Counted from the stretch's first letter, positions 48,378 through 57,512 are shown. The stretch is 64,000 nt of DNA from a bacterium BMS3Abin11 (GCA_002897635.1 BDTD01000018.1:62001-126000); one strand, 5' to 3'. The notes: generated by a model from the sequence alone, not told the origin. Numbers and translations are program-made.

Positions 48378-50331
48378 AATTGGGCAGTTTGCACTTATCC
48401 TGGGGATGGTGTTTGCACTGGTACAGACGGTTGTTCCACTCGCCGGAGCGCATTTCGGTATTGCCAGTTGGGTGGCTGTGGCAAAACCGGCAGCACGGGT
48501 GCAGTTGTTGTTTGTCGCCATTTCTTTTATCGCGCTGAGCTGGAGTTTTCTGACCCATGACTTTTCGGTCAAATACGTTGCAGTGAATTCCAATACAGCC
48601 TTGCCCACCTTCTATCTGCTTTCGGCCGTATGGGGTGCCCATGAGGGTTCATTAGTGCTCTGGGCACTGGTGCTTTCCCTTTGGACAACCAGTGTTACTG
48701 TGTTCAGCCGCAGCATTCCACCAGTGGTGCTGGCTCGGGTGCTGGGGGTAATGGGCTTTGTCAGTGTCGGTTTTATCCTTTTCATTCTGGTGACCTCCAA
48801 TCCTTTTGAAAGGCTAATACCGGCTGCTATGGAAGGTCGTGATCTGAATCCTCTGCTGCAGGATATCGGTCTGATCTTTCACCCGCCTCTGTTGTACATG
48901 GGCTATGTCGGTTTTGTTGTCCCGTTTTCATTTGCCATTGCCGCCATGTTAGGGGGGCATCTTGATGCCGCATGGGCGCGCTGGTCACGTCCCTGGACCC
49001 ATGTTGCCTGGGTTTTCCTTACCCTCGGTATCCTGCTGGGTTCATGGTGGGCCTATTATGAGCTGGGCTGGGGTGGCTGGTGGTTCTGGGATCCTGTCGA
49101 AAACTCCTCCTTTATACCGTGGCTGGTGGGTACGGCACTGATGCACTCACTTGCAGTGACGGAAAAGCGCGGGACCTTTAAGGCATGGACGGTGTTGCTG
49201 GCAATCTTTACCTTTTCGCTTAGCCTGCTTGGCACCTTTCTGGTTCGATCCGGTGTCCTGACATCGGTGCATGCCTTTGCATCTGATCCCACACGTGGCA
49301 CATTTATTCTCGTCTTTCTCGCTGTGGTCGTTGGCGGTTCGCTTTTAATCTATTCATGGCGTGCCTCGCAAATACGAAGCCATGTCCATTTTGATCTTGT
49401 ATCGCGTGAGACAGGACTTCTGCTGAACAACGTTTTTCTGGTAGTGGCGGCAATCAGCATACTACTTGGTACCCTCTATCCATTAATAGTGGATGCCCTG
49501 GGTATAGGCAAGATTTCAGTTGGCCCACCCTATTTCAATAGTGTATTTCTTCCCCTGATGGTTCCTATGGCAATCTTGCTCGGTATTGGTCCGTTATTGC
49601 GCTGGAAGCGCGATTCATTCAGTCGTATATGGCCAAAGATCTGGCTGATCGCAGTTATTAGCCTGGTTGTTGGGCCACTGATTCCATTGCTGGCAATGGG
49701 TCCCTATGAAATCCGGGCAACTTTCGGCATGATGCTGGCGATATGGGTGCTGGGCGCTACTCTGAAATCACTTTTTGAACAGACCAGGGGACGTGGTTTT
49801 GCTACAGTTTCACGTTCATTCTGGGGCATGATACTAGGACATATTGGTGTTGCAGTATTCATTGTGGGTATTACTCTTACTTCAGTCTATAGCACTGAAA
49901 AAGATCTTCGCCTTGATCCGGGTGATAGTTACGAACTGGCCGGTTTCAAGTTTCGATTCGATGGTACAACGAAGATTATCGGGAAAAATTATAGCGGAAC
50001 AAAGGCCAAGCTGACCGTAACAAAAAACGGTAAGTACATTGCAACTATGGAACCGGAAAAGCGTAATTATCGGGTTCAGAAGCAGCCATTGACCGAAGCG
50101 GCGATTGATGCTGGTCTATTTCGAGACCTGTTTGTTGCCCTTGGTGAACCATTGGGTAGCAAGGGTGCCTGGAGCGTACGTATCTACCACAAACCCTTTC
50201 TTCGCTGGATCTGGCTGGGTGCGCTGATCATGGCTCTGGGGGGGTTATTTGCTGCCAGTGACAGGCGTTACAGAAAACTGGCAGGTCGGGCAAAAAAACA
50301 GCGTGCAGTAACAATTGAGGCGGTATCGTGA
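48367..50331 (+). CDS. ccmF: Cytochrome c heme lyase subunit CcmF
   Basis: CcmF attaches heme to apocytochrome c together with CcmH and CcmI. The 654 residues are mostly membrane helices with a WWD domain, GWGGWWFWDPVENSSFIPWL, preceded by HPPLLYMGYVGF. A C-terminal periplasmic domain (about 500-620) comes before the last helix. It overlaps ccmE at the start and ccmG at the end (GTGA). Confidence 0.96.
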   Translation: MIPEIGQFALILGMVFALVQTVVPLAGAHFGIASWVAVAKPAARVQLLFVAISFIALSWSFLTHDFSVKYVAVNSNTALPTFYLLSAVWGAHEGSLVLWALVLSLWTTSVTVFSRSIPPVVLARVLGVMGFVSVGFILFILVTSNPFERLIPAAMEGRDLNPLLQDIGLIFHPPLLYMGYVGFVVPFSFAIAAMLGGHLDAAWARWSRPWTHVAWVFLTLGILLGSWWAYYELGWGGWWFWDPVENSSFIPWLVGTALMHSLAVTEKRGTFKAWTVLLAIFTFSLSLLGTFLVRSGVLTSVHAFASDPTRGTFILVFLAVVVGGSLLIYSWRASQIRSHVHFDLVSRETGLLLNNVFLVVAAISILLGTLYPLIVDALGIGKISVGPPYFNSVFLPLMVPMAILLGIGPLLRWKRDSFSRIWPKIWLIAVISLVVGPLIPLLAMGPYEIRATFGMMLAIWVLGATLKSLFEQTRGRGFATVSRSFWGMILGHIGVAVFIVGITLTSVYSTEKDLRLDPGDSYELAGFKFRFDGTTKIIGKNYSGTKAKLTVTKNGKYIATMEPEKRNYRVQKQPLTEAAIDAGLFRDLFVALGEPLGSKGAWSVRIYHKPFLRWIWLGALIMALGGLFAASDRRYRKLAGRAKKQRAVTIEAVS

Positions 50332-50861
50332 AACGGTATCTTATTCCCTTTGCGATTTTTGTTGTCCTGGTTGTCTTTCTGGCTATTGGCCTGAAGCTGG
50401 ATCCGACTTATATTCCCTCGCCGTTTATTGGTAAGCCAGCCCCCGAATTTAATTTGCCCGATTTGCACAATCCCGATCAACGCCTCAAGGCCTCAGACTT
50501 GAAGGGCCAGGTGTGGTTGTTGAATGTATGGGCTTCCTGGTGTACAGCCTGTCGCGCTGAGCATCCGGTGATCCAACGTCTGGCCGCAATGAATATTGCT
50601 CCAGTATATGGTTTGAACTACAAGGACAAACCAGAAGATGCCAAAAAATGGCTGCGGGAACTGGGTGATCCTTATAAAGCAAATCTGGTGGACAGGAATG
50701 GTGACGTAGGTATTGACTGGGGGGTTTACGGTGTACCGGAAACCTTCGTCATCGATAAAAAGGGGATTATTCGATACAAGTATATAGGGCCGATAAACAA
50801 TAGGGTTGTCGATGATGAAATTGTGCCCCTGTTGCGGAAATTAAACGCGGAGGCGGGTTAG
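50328..50861 (+). CDS. ccmG: Thiol:disulfide interchange protein CcmG/DsbE
   Basis: CcmG reduces the CXXCH cysteines of apocytochrome c before heme attachment. The 177 residues have an N-terminal membrane anchor (about 4-22) and a thioredoxin fold with the active site WASWCTACRAEH (Cys72, Cys75), followed by VYGVPETFVIDKKG with the cis-Pro. The GTG start overlaps the ccmF stop by four bases. Confidence 0.95.
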   Translation: MKRYLIPFAIFVVLVVFLAIGLKLDPTYIPSPFIGKPAPEFNLPDLHNPDQRLKASDLKGQVWLLNVWASWCTACRAEHPVIQRLAAMNIAPVYGLNYKDKPEDAKKWLRELGDPYKANLVDRNGDVGIDWGVYGVPETFVIDKKGIIRYKYIGPINNRVVDDEIVPLLRKLNAEAG

Positions 50862-50863
50862 AA

Positions 50864-51325
50864 ATGCGCATAAAGAGAGGGTTTGTTCCCATTGTTATGG
50901 TGTTGCTTGTAATTTCATTGCCATCACTAGCCGCTATTGATATCCACCAGTTTGATAGTCCGGAAAAGGAAGCCCTGTACAAGAAGCTGACCGGAGAATT
51001 GCGTTGTACTGTTTGTCAGAATCAGTCCATCGGTGAATCCAATGCTGATTTGGCCAAAGATCTACGGCGAAAAACTTACGAAATGGTTTCTGCGGGGAAA
51101 GACGAACAGTTTGTGCTGGACTTTATGACACAGCGCTTTGGTGATTTCATTCTACTTCGCCCACCTTTCCAGAATAATACCTTAGCGCTCTGGATCGGCC
51201 CATTTATCATATTGATTGTTGCGGTGTTTTTGCTCATCAAGTTTATACGGCGATCTACGAATGATGTTCCCTTAACAGACACAGACAGGGCCCAGGCAGA
51301 ACATTTACTGGAGCGAGACGAATAA
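50864..51325 (+). CDS. ccmH: Cytochrome c maturation protein CcmH (CcmL)
   Basis: CcmH binds apocytochrome c thiols during heme ligation. The 153 residues have a signal peptide (about 1-23), the family motif LRCTVCQNQSIGES (Cys48, Cys51), and a C-terminal membrane anchor (about 105-125). This is the short CcmH form; the TPR part is encoded separately as ccmI, and the genes overlap (TAATG). Confidence 0.95.
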   Translation: MRIKRGFVPIVMVLLVISLPSLAAIDIHQFDSPEKEALYKKLTGELRCTVCQNQSIGESNADLAKDLRRKTYEMVSAGKDEQFVLDFMTQRFGDFILLRPPFQNNTLALWIGPFIILIVAVFLLIKFIRRSTNDVPLTDTDRAQAEHLLERDE

Positions 51326-52581
51326 TGTCATTCTGGATTTTAACGATAAGCATGGTAGCTGCTGGTCTTTTGTTACTTACCCCGGCCATGCTTGGTAGAA
51401 AAACTATAAAGCTGGGTGATGATCGTGAACAAAATATCACAATTGCCAGAGAGCGGATGCAGGAACTGAAGGCCGAGCTGCAAGCCGGAACATTGACTGA
51501 GGACACTTATCAACAGACACTGGAAGAGCTTGAGAAAAGCCTGCTCATTGATGTTGCAGATGTAGAAAGTATATCGGGAAAGACCTCTACTCGATCTACT
51601 GGAATGATGTTGATTGCAGTGCTTGTCATTGTGCCGGTACTGAGTTTTGGTATGTATAACATGCTGGGTTCGCCCCAGTATCTCAATGTTGTCGGGCCGG
51701 CAAAATACCCAGCAACTCCTCCCAGTGTTGCCACTACCAGGGCAGGAGAATTACCTTCAATGGAGGAAATGATCAGCAGTCTGAAAAAGAAAATAGCTGA
51801 GAATCCGAAAGATCCTGATGGCTGGTATTTGCTTGGACGTTTATATGTGGCTAAGGAGCAGTTTTCTGACTCGGTTAAGGCCTATGAAAAACTGGTTGAG
51901 GTCACTGACCGTCAGCCTGCTGCTCTGGTAGTACTGGCAGATTCAATTGCCATGACCCAGGGTGGCGACTTGTCAGGACGTCCTCTACAGTTAATAACAG
52001 AAGCGCTCGAAAAGGAGCCATCAAATTCCACAGCTTTGTGGATAGCAGGGCAGGCGGCAGCCAATAAGAAACAATATATTGAGGCCATTGATTACTGGCA
52101 GCGTGCTGCCCAGGGTTTAAAAGAACACAAAGAGATGTTGGATGAGTTGAGCACAATGATTAGCGAAGCAGTTATTTTAGCGAAAGAAGCTGGCATGGAT
52201 GTCCCTGAGATAACTCTACCGGAACCTCTCTTACCTGCCTCAATTTCCATTGGTGTAACTATTGATCCTTCCTTGCAGGATAAGATTCAGGAAAATGATG
52301 TTCTGTTTATATTTGCCAGAGCAGTTTCCGGCCCACCGATACCGCTGGCTGCGATTAAGCGCAAGGCCAGTGAATTACCGCTGACTATAGTGCTGGATGA
52401 TTCATCTTTACTGCGTCCGGATATCAGCCTGGTGGATTTTAAGGAATTGAAAATTGCTGCACGGATTTCGCATAGTGGACAGCCTGCCGCAGAAAGCGGT
52501 GACCTGCAGAGTCAGCCTCAGCTGGTTAACCCCACATCAAATCCCAGGATTATTCTGAAGATTGATAAGCTAGTGCCCTGA
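51325..52581 (+). CDS. ccmI: Cytochrome c maturation TPR protein CcmI (CycH)
   Basis: CcmI binds the C-terminus of apocytochromes through TPR repeats and presents them to CcmFH. The 418 residues have two N-terminal membrane helices (about 3-20 and 93-112), and a TPR region (about 150-290; NPKDPDGWYLLGRLYVAKEQ, then DYWQRAAQGLKEHKEML). A C-terminal periplasmic domain (PASISIGVTIDPSLQ onwards) follows. It closes the ccmABCDEFGHI operon. Confidence 0.92.
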   Translation: MSFWILTISMVAAGLLLLTPAMLGRKTIKLGDDREQNITIARERMQELKAELQAGTLTEDTYQQTLEELEKSLLIDVADVESISGKTSTRSTGMMLIAVLVIVPVLSFGMYNMLGSPQYLNVVGPAKYPATPPSVATTRAGELPSMEEMISSLKKKIAENPKDPDGWYLLGRLYVAKEQFSDSVKAYEKLVEVTDRQPAALVVLADSIAMTQGGDLSGRPLQLITEALEKEPSNSTALWIAGQAAANKKQYIEAIDYWQRAAQGLKEHKEMLDELSTMISEAVILAKEAGMDVPEITLPEPLLPASISIGVTIDPSLQDKIQENDVLFIFARAVSGPPIPLAAIKRKASELPLTIVLDDSSLLRPDISLVDFKELKIAARISHSGQPAAESGDLQSQPQLVNPTSNPRIILKIDKLVP

Positions 52582-52600
52582 TATTTTTCAGCTATCTTAC

Positions 52601-52685
52601 AGGGAGCCTCCAATTTATTCGTTATTGCGGGGAACGTAGTGACGAAGCAATCCCCAGGCGTTTGATTATATTAACTGAGATTCCT
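52601..52685. mobile_element. Short MITE-like repeat (85 bp) downstream of ccmI
   Basis: The left end AGGGAGCCTCCAATTTATTC and right end (minus strand) AGGAATCTCAGTTAATA are degenerate forms of the family termini. The interior, CGTTATTGCGGGGAACG followed by GTGACGAAGCAATCCCC, matches the interior of 24153-24232. The rest of the 306-base gap to the next gene has no frame; a GC-rich imperfect hairpin near 52703-52725 and an AT-rich promoter-like stretch at 52810-52880 are the only other features seen. Confidence 0.6.
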
Positions 52686-52887
52686 ACGCTTCGGTACTCA
52701 TGACCGCAGGGAGGGCGCAGCCATCCTGCAGGAAATGCCCCCAGGCTCCAGGCCATGAATGAATCGGATCTTCCCCAGCCTTAGACTTGCCAATCATCGC
52801 TGCAAAAGTTAAAGTGAATAGGTAACTATAAATATTAACTTACTGTTATTGCTATTATAATTCGATATTAACTTGATACTCTAGGCA

Positions 52888-53769
52888 ATGAGCGACAACA
52901 ATAAACTTTACCGGTTGGTCTTTACAGGCAATGTACTGCCGGGAAATTCCAAAAAGAAAGTTATCTCTCGTTTGCAGCAGATGCTGCACCTGGACAAGGA
53001 GAAGGCTTCACGTCTTGTTGCAGGAAAGCACAAACAGATCAATAAGAAGTTGACCCTGGACAGGGCAGAGAAACTCAGGCTACTCATTTTGAAACAGGGA
53101 GCTGAATGTGTATTACTGCCTATTGAAGAATCATTTGTATCTACTCAGCAGTTACCCATGTTTATCCGCAATGGGGATAACAGTATTAAGCAGCATAACA
53201 ATCCTCATGAAGGTCAAAGTGCAGGAAAGACAGCTGTTCTCCAGCCATTAGCAAGACAAGCTGACCCACAGGAATCAATTAGTCGAATTAGAAAACGTTC
53301 GATACCGCTTAGTAAAAGTACAAAATTAAAATATTTTTTTTATACTGTTTTTCTTATGATTGTTGAAGCTATTGTGATCTGGAATGTTAAACCTGCGCCA
53401 CAAATATGTGATTGTTCTAAACTTCAGGAAAATATATCATCTGTCACGGATAAAGTTTCCACAGTGGTGCCGCAGAAGGATAGTGTGAAACAGCTATCAC
53501 CTGCTGCGACTAAAACAATGGAGAAACTGAGAAATATATCTGTCCGGACAAGTCTATGGTTTGCTGACCAGAGTAGTGAAATCAATCCTGCTGATGTTAG
53601 CTGGATATGGATACAGGGTGATATTGGAATAAGAGTGCGCGATATGAACGATAGTTGGGGAAATGCAATCAGGTATTTTGGCAAAGAGGACCGCTTTGAA
53701 TTGCGCTCATCTGGACCGGATAAAATATTTTATACTGATGATGATATTTCCAGGGAATTGCTTATCTAG
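52888..53769 (+). CDS. Unknown protein: paralogous N-terminal module, one TM helix, pseudopilin GspG-like C-terminus
   Basis: The 293 residues begin with a module (about 6-80: YRLVFTGNVLPG, ASRLVAGKHKQINKKL, LRLLILKQGAECVLLPIE) shared with the next gene. A membrane helix follows (about 150-168, FFYTVFLMIVEAIVIW). The C-terminal part has DSWGNAIRYFGKEDRFELRS, then SGPDKIFYTDDDI, which matches the calcium-binding end of type II secretion pseudopilin GspG, but no prepilin leader is present. The function is unknown. The TAG stop lies in the CTAG at the edge of a repeat element. Confidence 0.75.
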   Translation: MSDNNKLYRLVFTGNVLPGNSKKKVISRLQQMLHLDKEKASRLVAGKHKQINKKLTLDRAEKLRLLILKQGAECVLLPIEESFVSTQQLPMFIRNGDNSIKQHNNPHEGQSAGKTAVLQPLARQADPQESISRIRKRSIPLSKSTKLKYFFYTVFLMIVEAIVIWNVKPAPQICDCSKLQENISSVTDKVSTVVPQKDSVKQLSPAATKTMEKLRNISVRTSLWFADQSSEINPADVSWIWIQGDIGIRVRDMNDSWGNAIRYFGKEDRFELRSSGPDKIFYTDDDISRELLI

Positions 53770-53930
53770 GGAGCCTATGATCAATTCATGAACTTGTATC
53801 TTACGCCTGAAATACCCTGCTTTTTCGTTGCAAGCCTTCGGAACCGCCAGCTATTACGTCGTATGGCGTGCGCCTCAAACCTGAATATTTTAGATCGTAA
53901 TCTACTTCGTCCAGACACATCAGAGGTTCC
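53770..53930 (+). mobile_element. MITE-like repeat, copy 4 (161 bp), between the two paralogues
   Basis: The element runs from GGAGCC to GGTTCC. The left end continues TATGATCAATTCATGAAC. Reading along, TATCTTACGCCT, TTTTCGTTGCAA, CAGCTATTACGT, CCTCAAACCTGAATATTTTA and TAATCTACTTCGTCCAGA match the minus strand of copy 22206-22364. CTAG precedes it and supplies the stop codon of the upstream gene. The right flank no longer shows a duplicate. It has no coding capacity. Confidence 0.85.
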
Positions 53931-53985
53931 TGGTGAACTCTAAACTGAGCCTGATACGTTTAGGCGAAATCTATAAGGGACTATT

Positions 53986-54951
53986 ATGACCAGGCCCATA
54001 CTCGATGATGATCAACAATATCGACTTGTTTTTCCCGGAAATATCCTGCCCGGCACAGACTTCGATGAAGTGGTTTTTGATCTGGCACGTCTTTTGAAAA
54101 CATCACCTGACAGTGCAATAAAACTGGTTTCAGGAAAAAGAAGGCGTGTAAAACTAACTTTTACTTATGAGAAAGCAGGCCGTTTACGGGCACAGGTTCT
54201 TCAATTAGGGGTGGAATGTGAACTTGAGCCTGTTGATGGTAGCAGTAGCACTTCTAAATCTCGAAAAAGTAGGCGCAAGAAACCTTTTCCAGAGCCTGAG
54301 AGCTTTGCCATGCAGCCTGCAAGATCAGACCAGACATCCGATCTGGGAAAGTCATACAGCGAAACAATGGCTGAGTTTCAAAAGCATGCCAGTGCCCACA
54401 GGGTGCAAAAAATAAAGAAGACAGAGCTTGATGAACCGACTCTATCTTTCATTGCTGAGAAGGGCCAGGATAAGATCCAGGATGAGAAAAGTGCTCCCCT
54501 CAAAGTTATAAGGCGACGACAGGCTCTGTTTGTAGGTGAAAATATTGATGATTACCTGGCAAAATTCGAAAAATTCCAGCAGGGCGAGACCCCGCATTTT
54601 GTTTTAATATGGCATTGGCCAGCATTTTTTGTGCCTTTTTTCTGGGCCATCTACAGAAAGCTCTGGGGTTGGTCGATTGTTATGTTTATAAGCTCTATAT
54701 TCTTACCACTACTGTCAAATATACTCTGGGGAACTGTCGCTAATTACATTTACTACCGACATAGTATGCAGAAGATCAAAACAATCCGTAAGCGGTATAG
54801 CTCCGACAAGATTGATGAAAAACTGTCAGAATCCGGGGGTACCAGCAAGCTGGCTTTATCTGCGGCATTACTTTTAATTTTGTTACTAATGAATGGCGTT
54901 TACTGGACGAGTAAATTATCTTCGGTATTTTCAACACCAGGGAGCCCCTGA
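53986..54951 (+). CDS. Unknown membrane protein sharing the N-terminal module of its neighbour
   Basis: The 321 residues open with YRLVFPGNILPGTDFDEVVF, then IKLVSGKRRRVKLTF and LRAQVLQLGVECELEPVD, the same roughly 75-residue module as the preceding gene. A basic linker follows. A DUF2628-like membrane part (about 205-255; LIWHWPAFFVPFFWAIYRKL, then WSIVMFISSIFLPLL) precedes a last helix at about 287-305. AAGGGA precedes ATG 53986. The last codons (Gly-Ser-Pro-stop) lie within the left arm of a perfect hairpin of the repeat family. Confidence 0.75.
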   Translation: MTRPILDDDQQYRLVFPGNILPGTDFDEVVFDLARLLKTSPDSAIKLVSGKRRRVKLTFTYEKAGRLRAQVLQLGVECELEPVDGSSSTSKSRKSRRKKPFPEPESFAMQPARSDQTSDLGKSYSETMAEFQKHASAHRVQKIKKTELDEPTLSFIAEKGQDKIQDEKSAPLKVIRRRQALFVGENIDDYLAKFEKFQQGETPHFVLIWHWPAFFVPFFWAIYRKLWGWSIVMFISSIFLPLLSNILWGTVANYIYYRHSMQKIKTIRKRYSSDKIDEKLSESGGTSKLALSAALLLILLLMNGVYWTSKLSSVFSTPGSP

Positions 54952-54998
54952 TTACATTTCAAATCTTGTAGAGACATGAAATGTAATCAGGGGCTCCC
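54940..54998. repeat. Perfect 21-bp inverted repeat with family termini
   Basis: Arms at 54940-54960 and 54978-54998 are fully complementary and begin GGGAGCCCCTGATTACAT; the loop is 17 bases. The ends match the MITE-like family. It is either an internally deleted element or a family-derived transcription terminator. It contains the stop codon of the upstream gene. No T-tract follows. Confidence 0.8.
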
Positions 54999-55097
54999 AA
55001 GATGATAACCCAGATCAAATAGAAGAGGCAAAATCCCAACAATACAAATAGCGAGGACAATTCGCACAAAAAGGATAGATTTATTGACTAATTTAAT

Positions 55098-55116
55098 AAG
55101 AATGAGTATCATTAAG
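55098..55116. promoter_or_regulatory. Fur-box-like operator upstream of the iron permease
   Basis: AAGAATGAGTATCATTAAG matches the 19-base Fur consensus GATAATGATWATCATTATC at 13 positions by eye. It lies 32 bases upstream of the permease ATG. Iron-dependent repression by Fur would suit an FTR1-type iron importer. Confidence 0.7.
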
Positions 55117-55148
55117 CTTAATATAGGTCGCTTCCTGGCTCTCGCTTC

Positions 55149-57056
55149 ATGAAAATATATATTCTACTGCTTTGCACTTTGTTATTACCCGTAACCGCAA
55201 ACGCTTCGACTGATATTCAGCAGTTGTTGCAACTGGTTGATTACATCGGCGTGGATTACTCTGGTGCTGTTAATGATGGTGAGATTACTCATGCAGGGGA
55301 ATATGATGAAATGAGAGATTTTTCCAAAGCCATATTCGAGCAATCACAGTCATTAGCTGCATCGGCACGAAAAGCCGAAATTGTAGAATTATCGCGGCAG
55401 TTGATCATACAGGTAAATACAAAAGGTGAAGCCGCTGATATAAACAGGATATCTGCTGCTATCCGTACCATTCTGATTTCGGCTTATGATGTTGCGGTCA
55501 TTCCGGCACGAGGGCCTGATCTGCAGAGAGCGGAGCAGTTATATGCTAATCTCTGCAGTAGTTGCCATGGAGATTCTGGCATGGGAAATGGCCCTGCAGC
55601 GATCAACATGGACCCCCCGCCTGCCGTATTTACCGATTACAATCGTTATCGTGAACGAACAGTCTACGGCCTCTTTAATACGATAACTCAGGGTGTCACC
55701 GGTACACAGATGAAGGCCTACCCGCAGCTAAGTGATATCGACCGCTGGGGTCTGGCTTTTTTAACCGGTTCTATGGCCCAGACTGACGAATTAGAAAAGC
55801 GGGGTGCGGCTGTGTATGCCAGGGATGGGATAAGTAATATTCCACTGGATCTGGCTAAGCTAACCACGACTACACCAGCACAAATTGAAGCAGGTTACGG
55901 CACCAAGGGGCTGGCTTTAATGGCCTATCTGCGCAGCCGACCGGATGTATTATTTAGTCGCGGTAATGCAGCCTCGCTAGAATTTGCAAAAGAAAAAATG
56001 TCAGAGAGTCTCGATGCCTATCGGGAAAATAAAACAAAGTTGGCATACAAACTTGCCGTGCAGGCCTATCTCGAGGGTTTTGAACTAACTGAAAATGGTC
56101 TCAACGCTATTGATCCCGGACTCCGTGCGTCAATAGAAGGGTCAATGACGGCCTATCGAAACCTGATTCGTGATAGCGTGCCAGCAACTGAACTTGAGGC
56201 AGAAACACTACGCATCCAGATGTTACTGCAAACAGCAGAAGATAAGCTCAACAGGATCCATCTCAGTGGCGGTGCTGCATTCGCCAGCGCCATGGTTATT
56301 CTGTTGCGTGAAGGACTCGAGGCCCTGCTGGTTATTGCTGCACTTGCTGCATTCCTGATCAAAACTGGTCGCCGGGATGCATTAAGATGGTTGTATGGTG
56401 GTGTTTTTGTGGCACTGTCACTGGGCGCGGTTACGTGGTGGGCTTCGACTTATGTAATAGATATTTCCGGTATGCAGCGTGAAATGACAGAGGGTATTGC
56501 TGCTCTGCTAGCGGCGGCTGTACTTTTTTACGTTGGTTTCTGGTTGCACAGTAAGACCGGCGCTATACAGTGGAAGGAATTTATCGAACACAGTATTCAG
56601 AAGGCACTCAATAAGAGTACACTCTGGGGCCTGAGCGGGCTGGCATTTATTGCTGTTTATCGGGAGATACTGGAAACAGTACTATTTTACCAGGCATTGT
56701 GGATTCAGACTGAAAATTCCGGTCAGCACATGATTTTTACCGGCTTCCTTGTTGCCTCTGCCATTCTTGTTGTAGTCGCCTGGATCATCCTGCGTTATTC
56801 TACCCGTCTGCCGTTACGACAATTTTTTGCTGTTACCAGCATTTTCATGTTTCTGATGGCTATTGTATTCGCCGGTAAGGGAATAGCCGCTCTGCAGGAG
56901 GCCGGAAAACTGGCATTGGATCCTGTTAGCTTTCCGACTATAGATTTATTAGGAATCTATCCTAATATTCAGGGGCTGCTGGTACAATTAGCGTTACTGA
57001 CTATTGCAATACTTATGTGGCTTAGGCCGAATGAGAACAAAGTTCAAACAAGTTAG
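55149..57056 (+). CDS. Cytochrome c-FTR1 fusion: iron permease with N-terminal heme c domain
   Basis: The 635 residues have a signal peptide (about 1-19). A helical periplasmic part precedes a cytochrome c domain with LCSSCHGDSGMGNGPAA (CXXCH 136-140) and a candidate Met ligand in GTQMKAYPQL. From about residue 375 an FTR1 permease domain follows, with about seven helices and the two iron-transfer motifs REGLE (387-391) and REILE (505-509). FTR1 proteins import iron across the membrane coupled to Fe(II) oxidation; the heme domain is a likely electron acceptor. A Fur-like box lies upstream. Confidence 0.88.
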   Translation: MKIYILLLCTLLLPVTANASTDIQQLLQLVDYIGVDYSGAVNDGEITHAGEYDEMRDFSKAIFEQSQSLAASARKAEIVELSRQLIIQVNTKGEAADINRISAAIRTILISAYDVAVIPARGPDLQRAEQLYANLCSSCHGDSGMGNGPAAINMDPPPAVFTDYNRYRERTVYGLFNTITQGVTGTQMKAYPQLSDIDRWGLAFLTGSMAQTDELEKRGAAVYARDGISNIPLDLAKLTTTTPAQIEAGYGTKGLALMAYLRSRPDVLFSRGNAASLEFAKEKMSESLDAYRENKTKLAYKLAVQAYLEGFELTENGLNAIDPGLRASIEGSMTAYRNLIRDSVPATELEAETLRIQMLLQTAEDKLNRIHLSGGAAFASAMVILLREGLEALLVIAALAAFLIKTGRRDALRWLYGGVFVALSLGAVTWWASTYVIDISGMQREMTEGIAALLAAAVLFYVGFWLHSKTGAIQWKEFIEHSIQKALNKSTLWGLSGLAFIAVYREILETVLFYQALWIQTENSGQHMIFTGFLVASAILVVVAWIILRYSTRLPLRQFFAVTSIFMFLMAIVFAGKGIAALQEAGKLALDPVSFPTIDLLGIYPNIQGLLVQLALLTIAILMWLRPNENKVQTS

Positions 57057-57122
57057 AACCTGCCGGTACCACCAGTCCTGTGTGAGTAAGGGGCATCTCG
57101 AATAATATATAAGGAGAAATGT

Positions 57123-57512
57123 ATGTACGCTTTTTCAACCACTACCAGTAAATCCTATGACGAGGCAGTAGCAGCCGTCACAGATGCTTTACAGGAACAG
57201 GGATTCGGGGTACTGACTGAAATTAACGTCAGTGCTGTTTTAAAAAAGAAACTGGATATAGACAAGCGTCCATACATTATTCTCGGTGCCTGTAACCCGG
57301 TACTGGCTAATCAGGCTATGGAAGCTGAACCCGATATTGGACTTTTGTTACCCTGTAACGTTGTCGTCAGAGAGGAAGAAGATGGCAGCATTACCGTTGC
57401 ATTTATGGATCCATCAGCTGTACTTGCACTGGTCGATAATCCAGCTGTTCCTCCACTTGCAGCCGAGGTGCGCAGCCGTTTGAAAAAAGTTTGTGATGTT
57501 ATGGCATCCTGA
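57123..57512 (+). CDS. DUF302 family protein
   Basis: The 129-residue protein begins YAFSTTTSKSYDEAVAAVTD, and contains GFGVLTEINVSAVLKKKLD, YIILGACNPVLANQAM and LLPCNVVVREEEDG, the standard DUF302 pattern. A Cys lies in each of the last two segments. The family is widespread in sulfur- and metal-associated clusters but its function is not established. AAGGAG precedes ATG 57123. It lies between the iron permease and the cytochrome-DsbC fusion, so probable coexpression. Confidence 0.9.
   Translation: MYAFSTTTSKSYDEAVAAVTDALQEQGFGVLTEINVSAVLKKKLDIDKRPYIILGACNPVLANQAMEAEPDIGLLLPCNVVVREEEDGSITVAFMDPSAVLALVDNPAVPPLAAEVRSRLKKVCDVMAS

Noticed and set aside
52703-52730. Imperfect GC-rich hairpin downstream of ccmI as terminator
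   Set aside because: The stem is interrupted and no T-tract follows; kept only as a remark in the repeat entry.
57286-57483. Second frame inside the DUF302 gene and similar overlapping frames elsewhere
   Set aside because: Shadow frames of well-supported genes without start signals or similarity.
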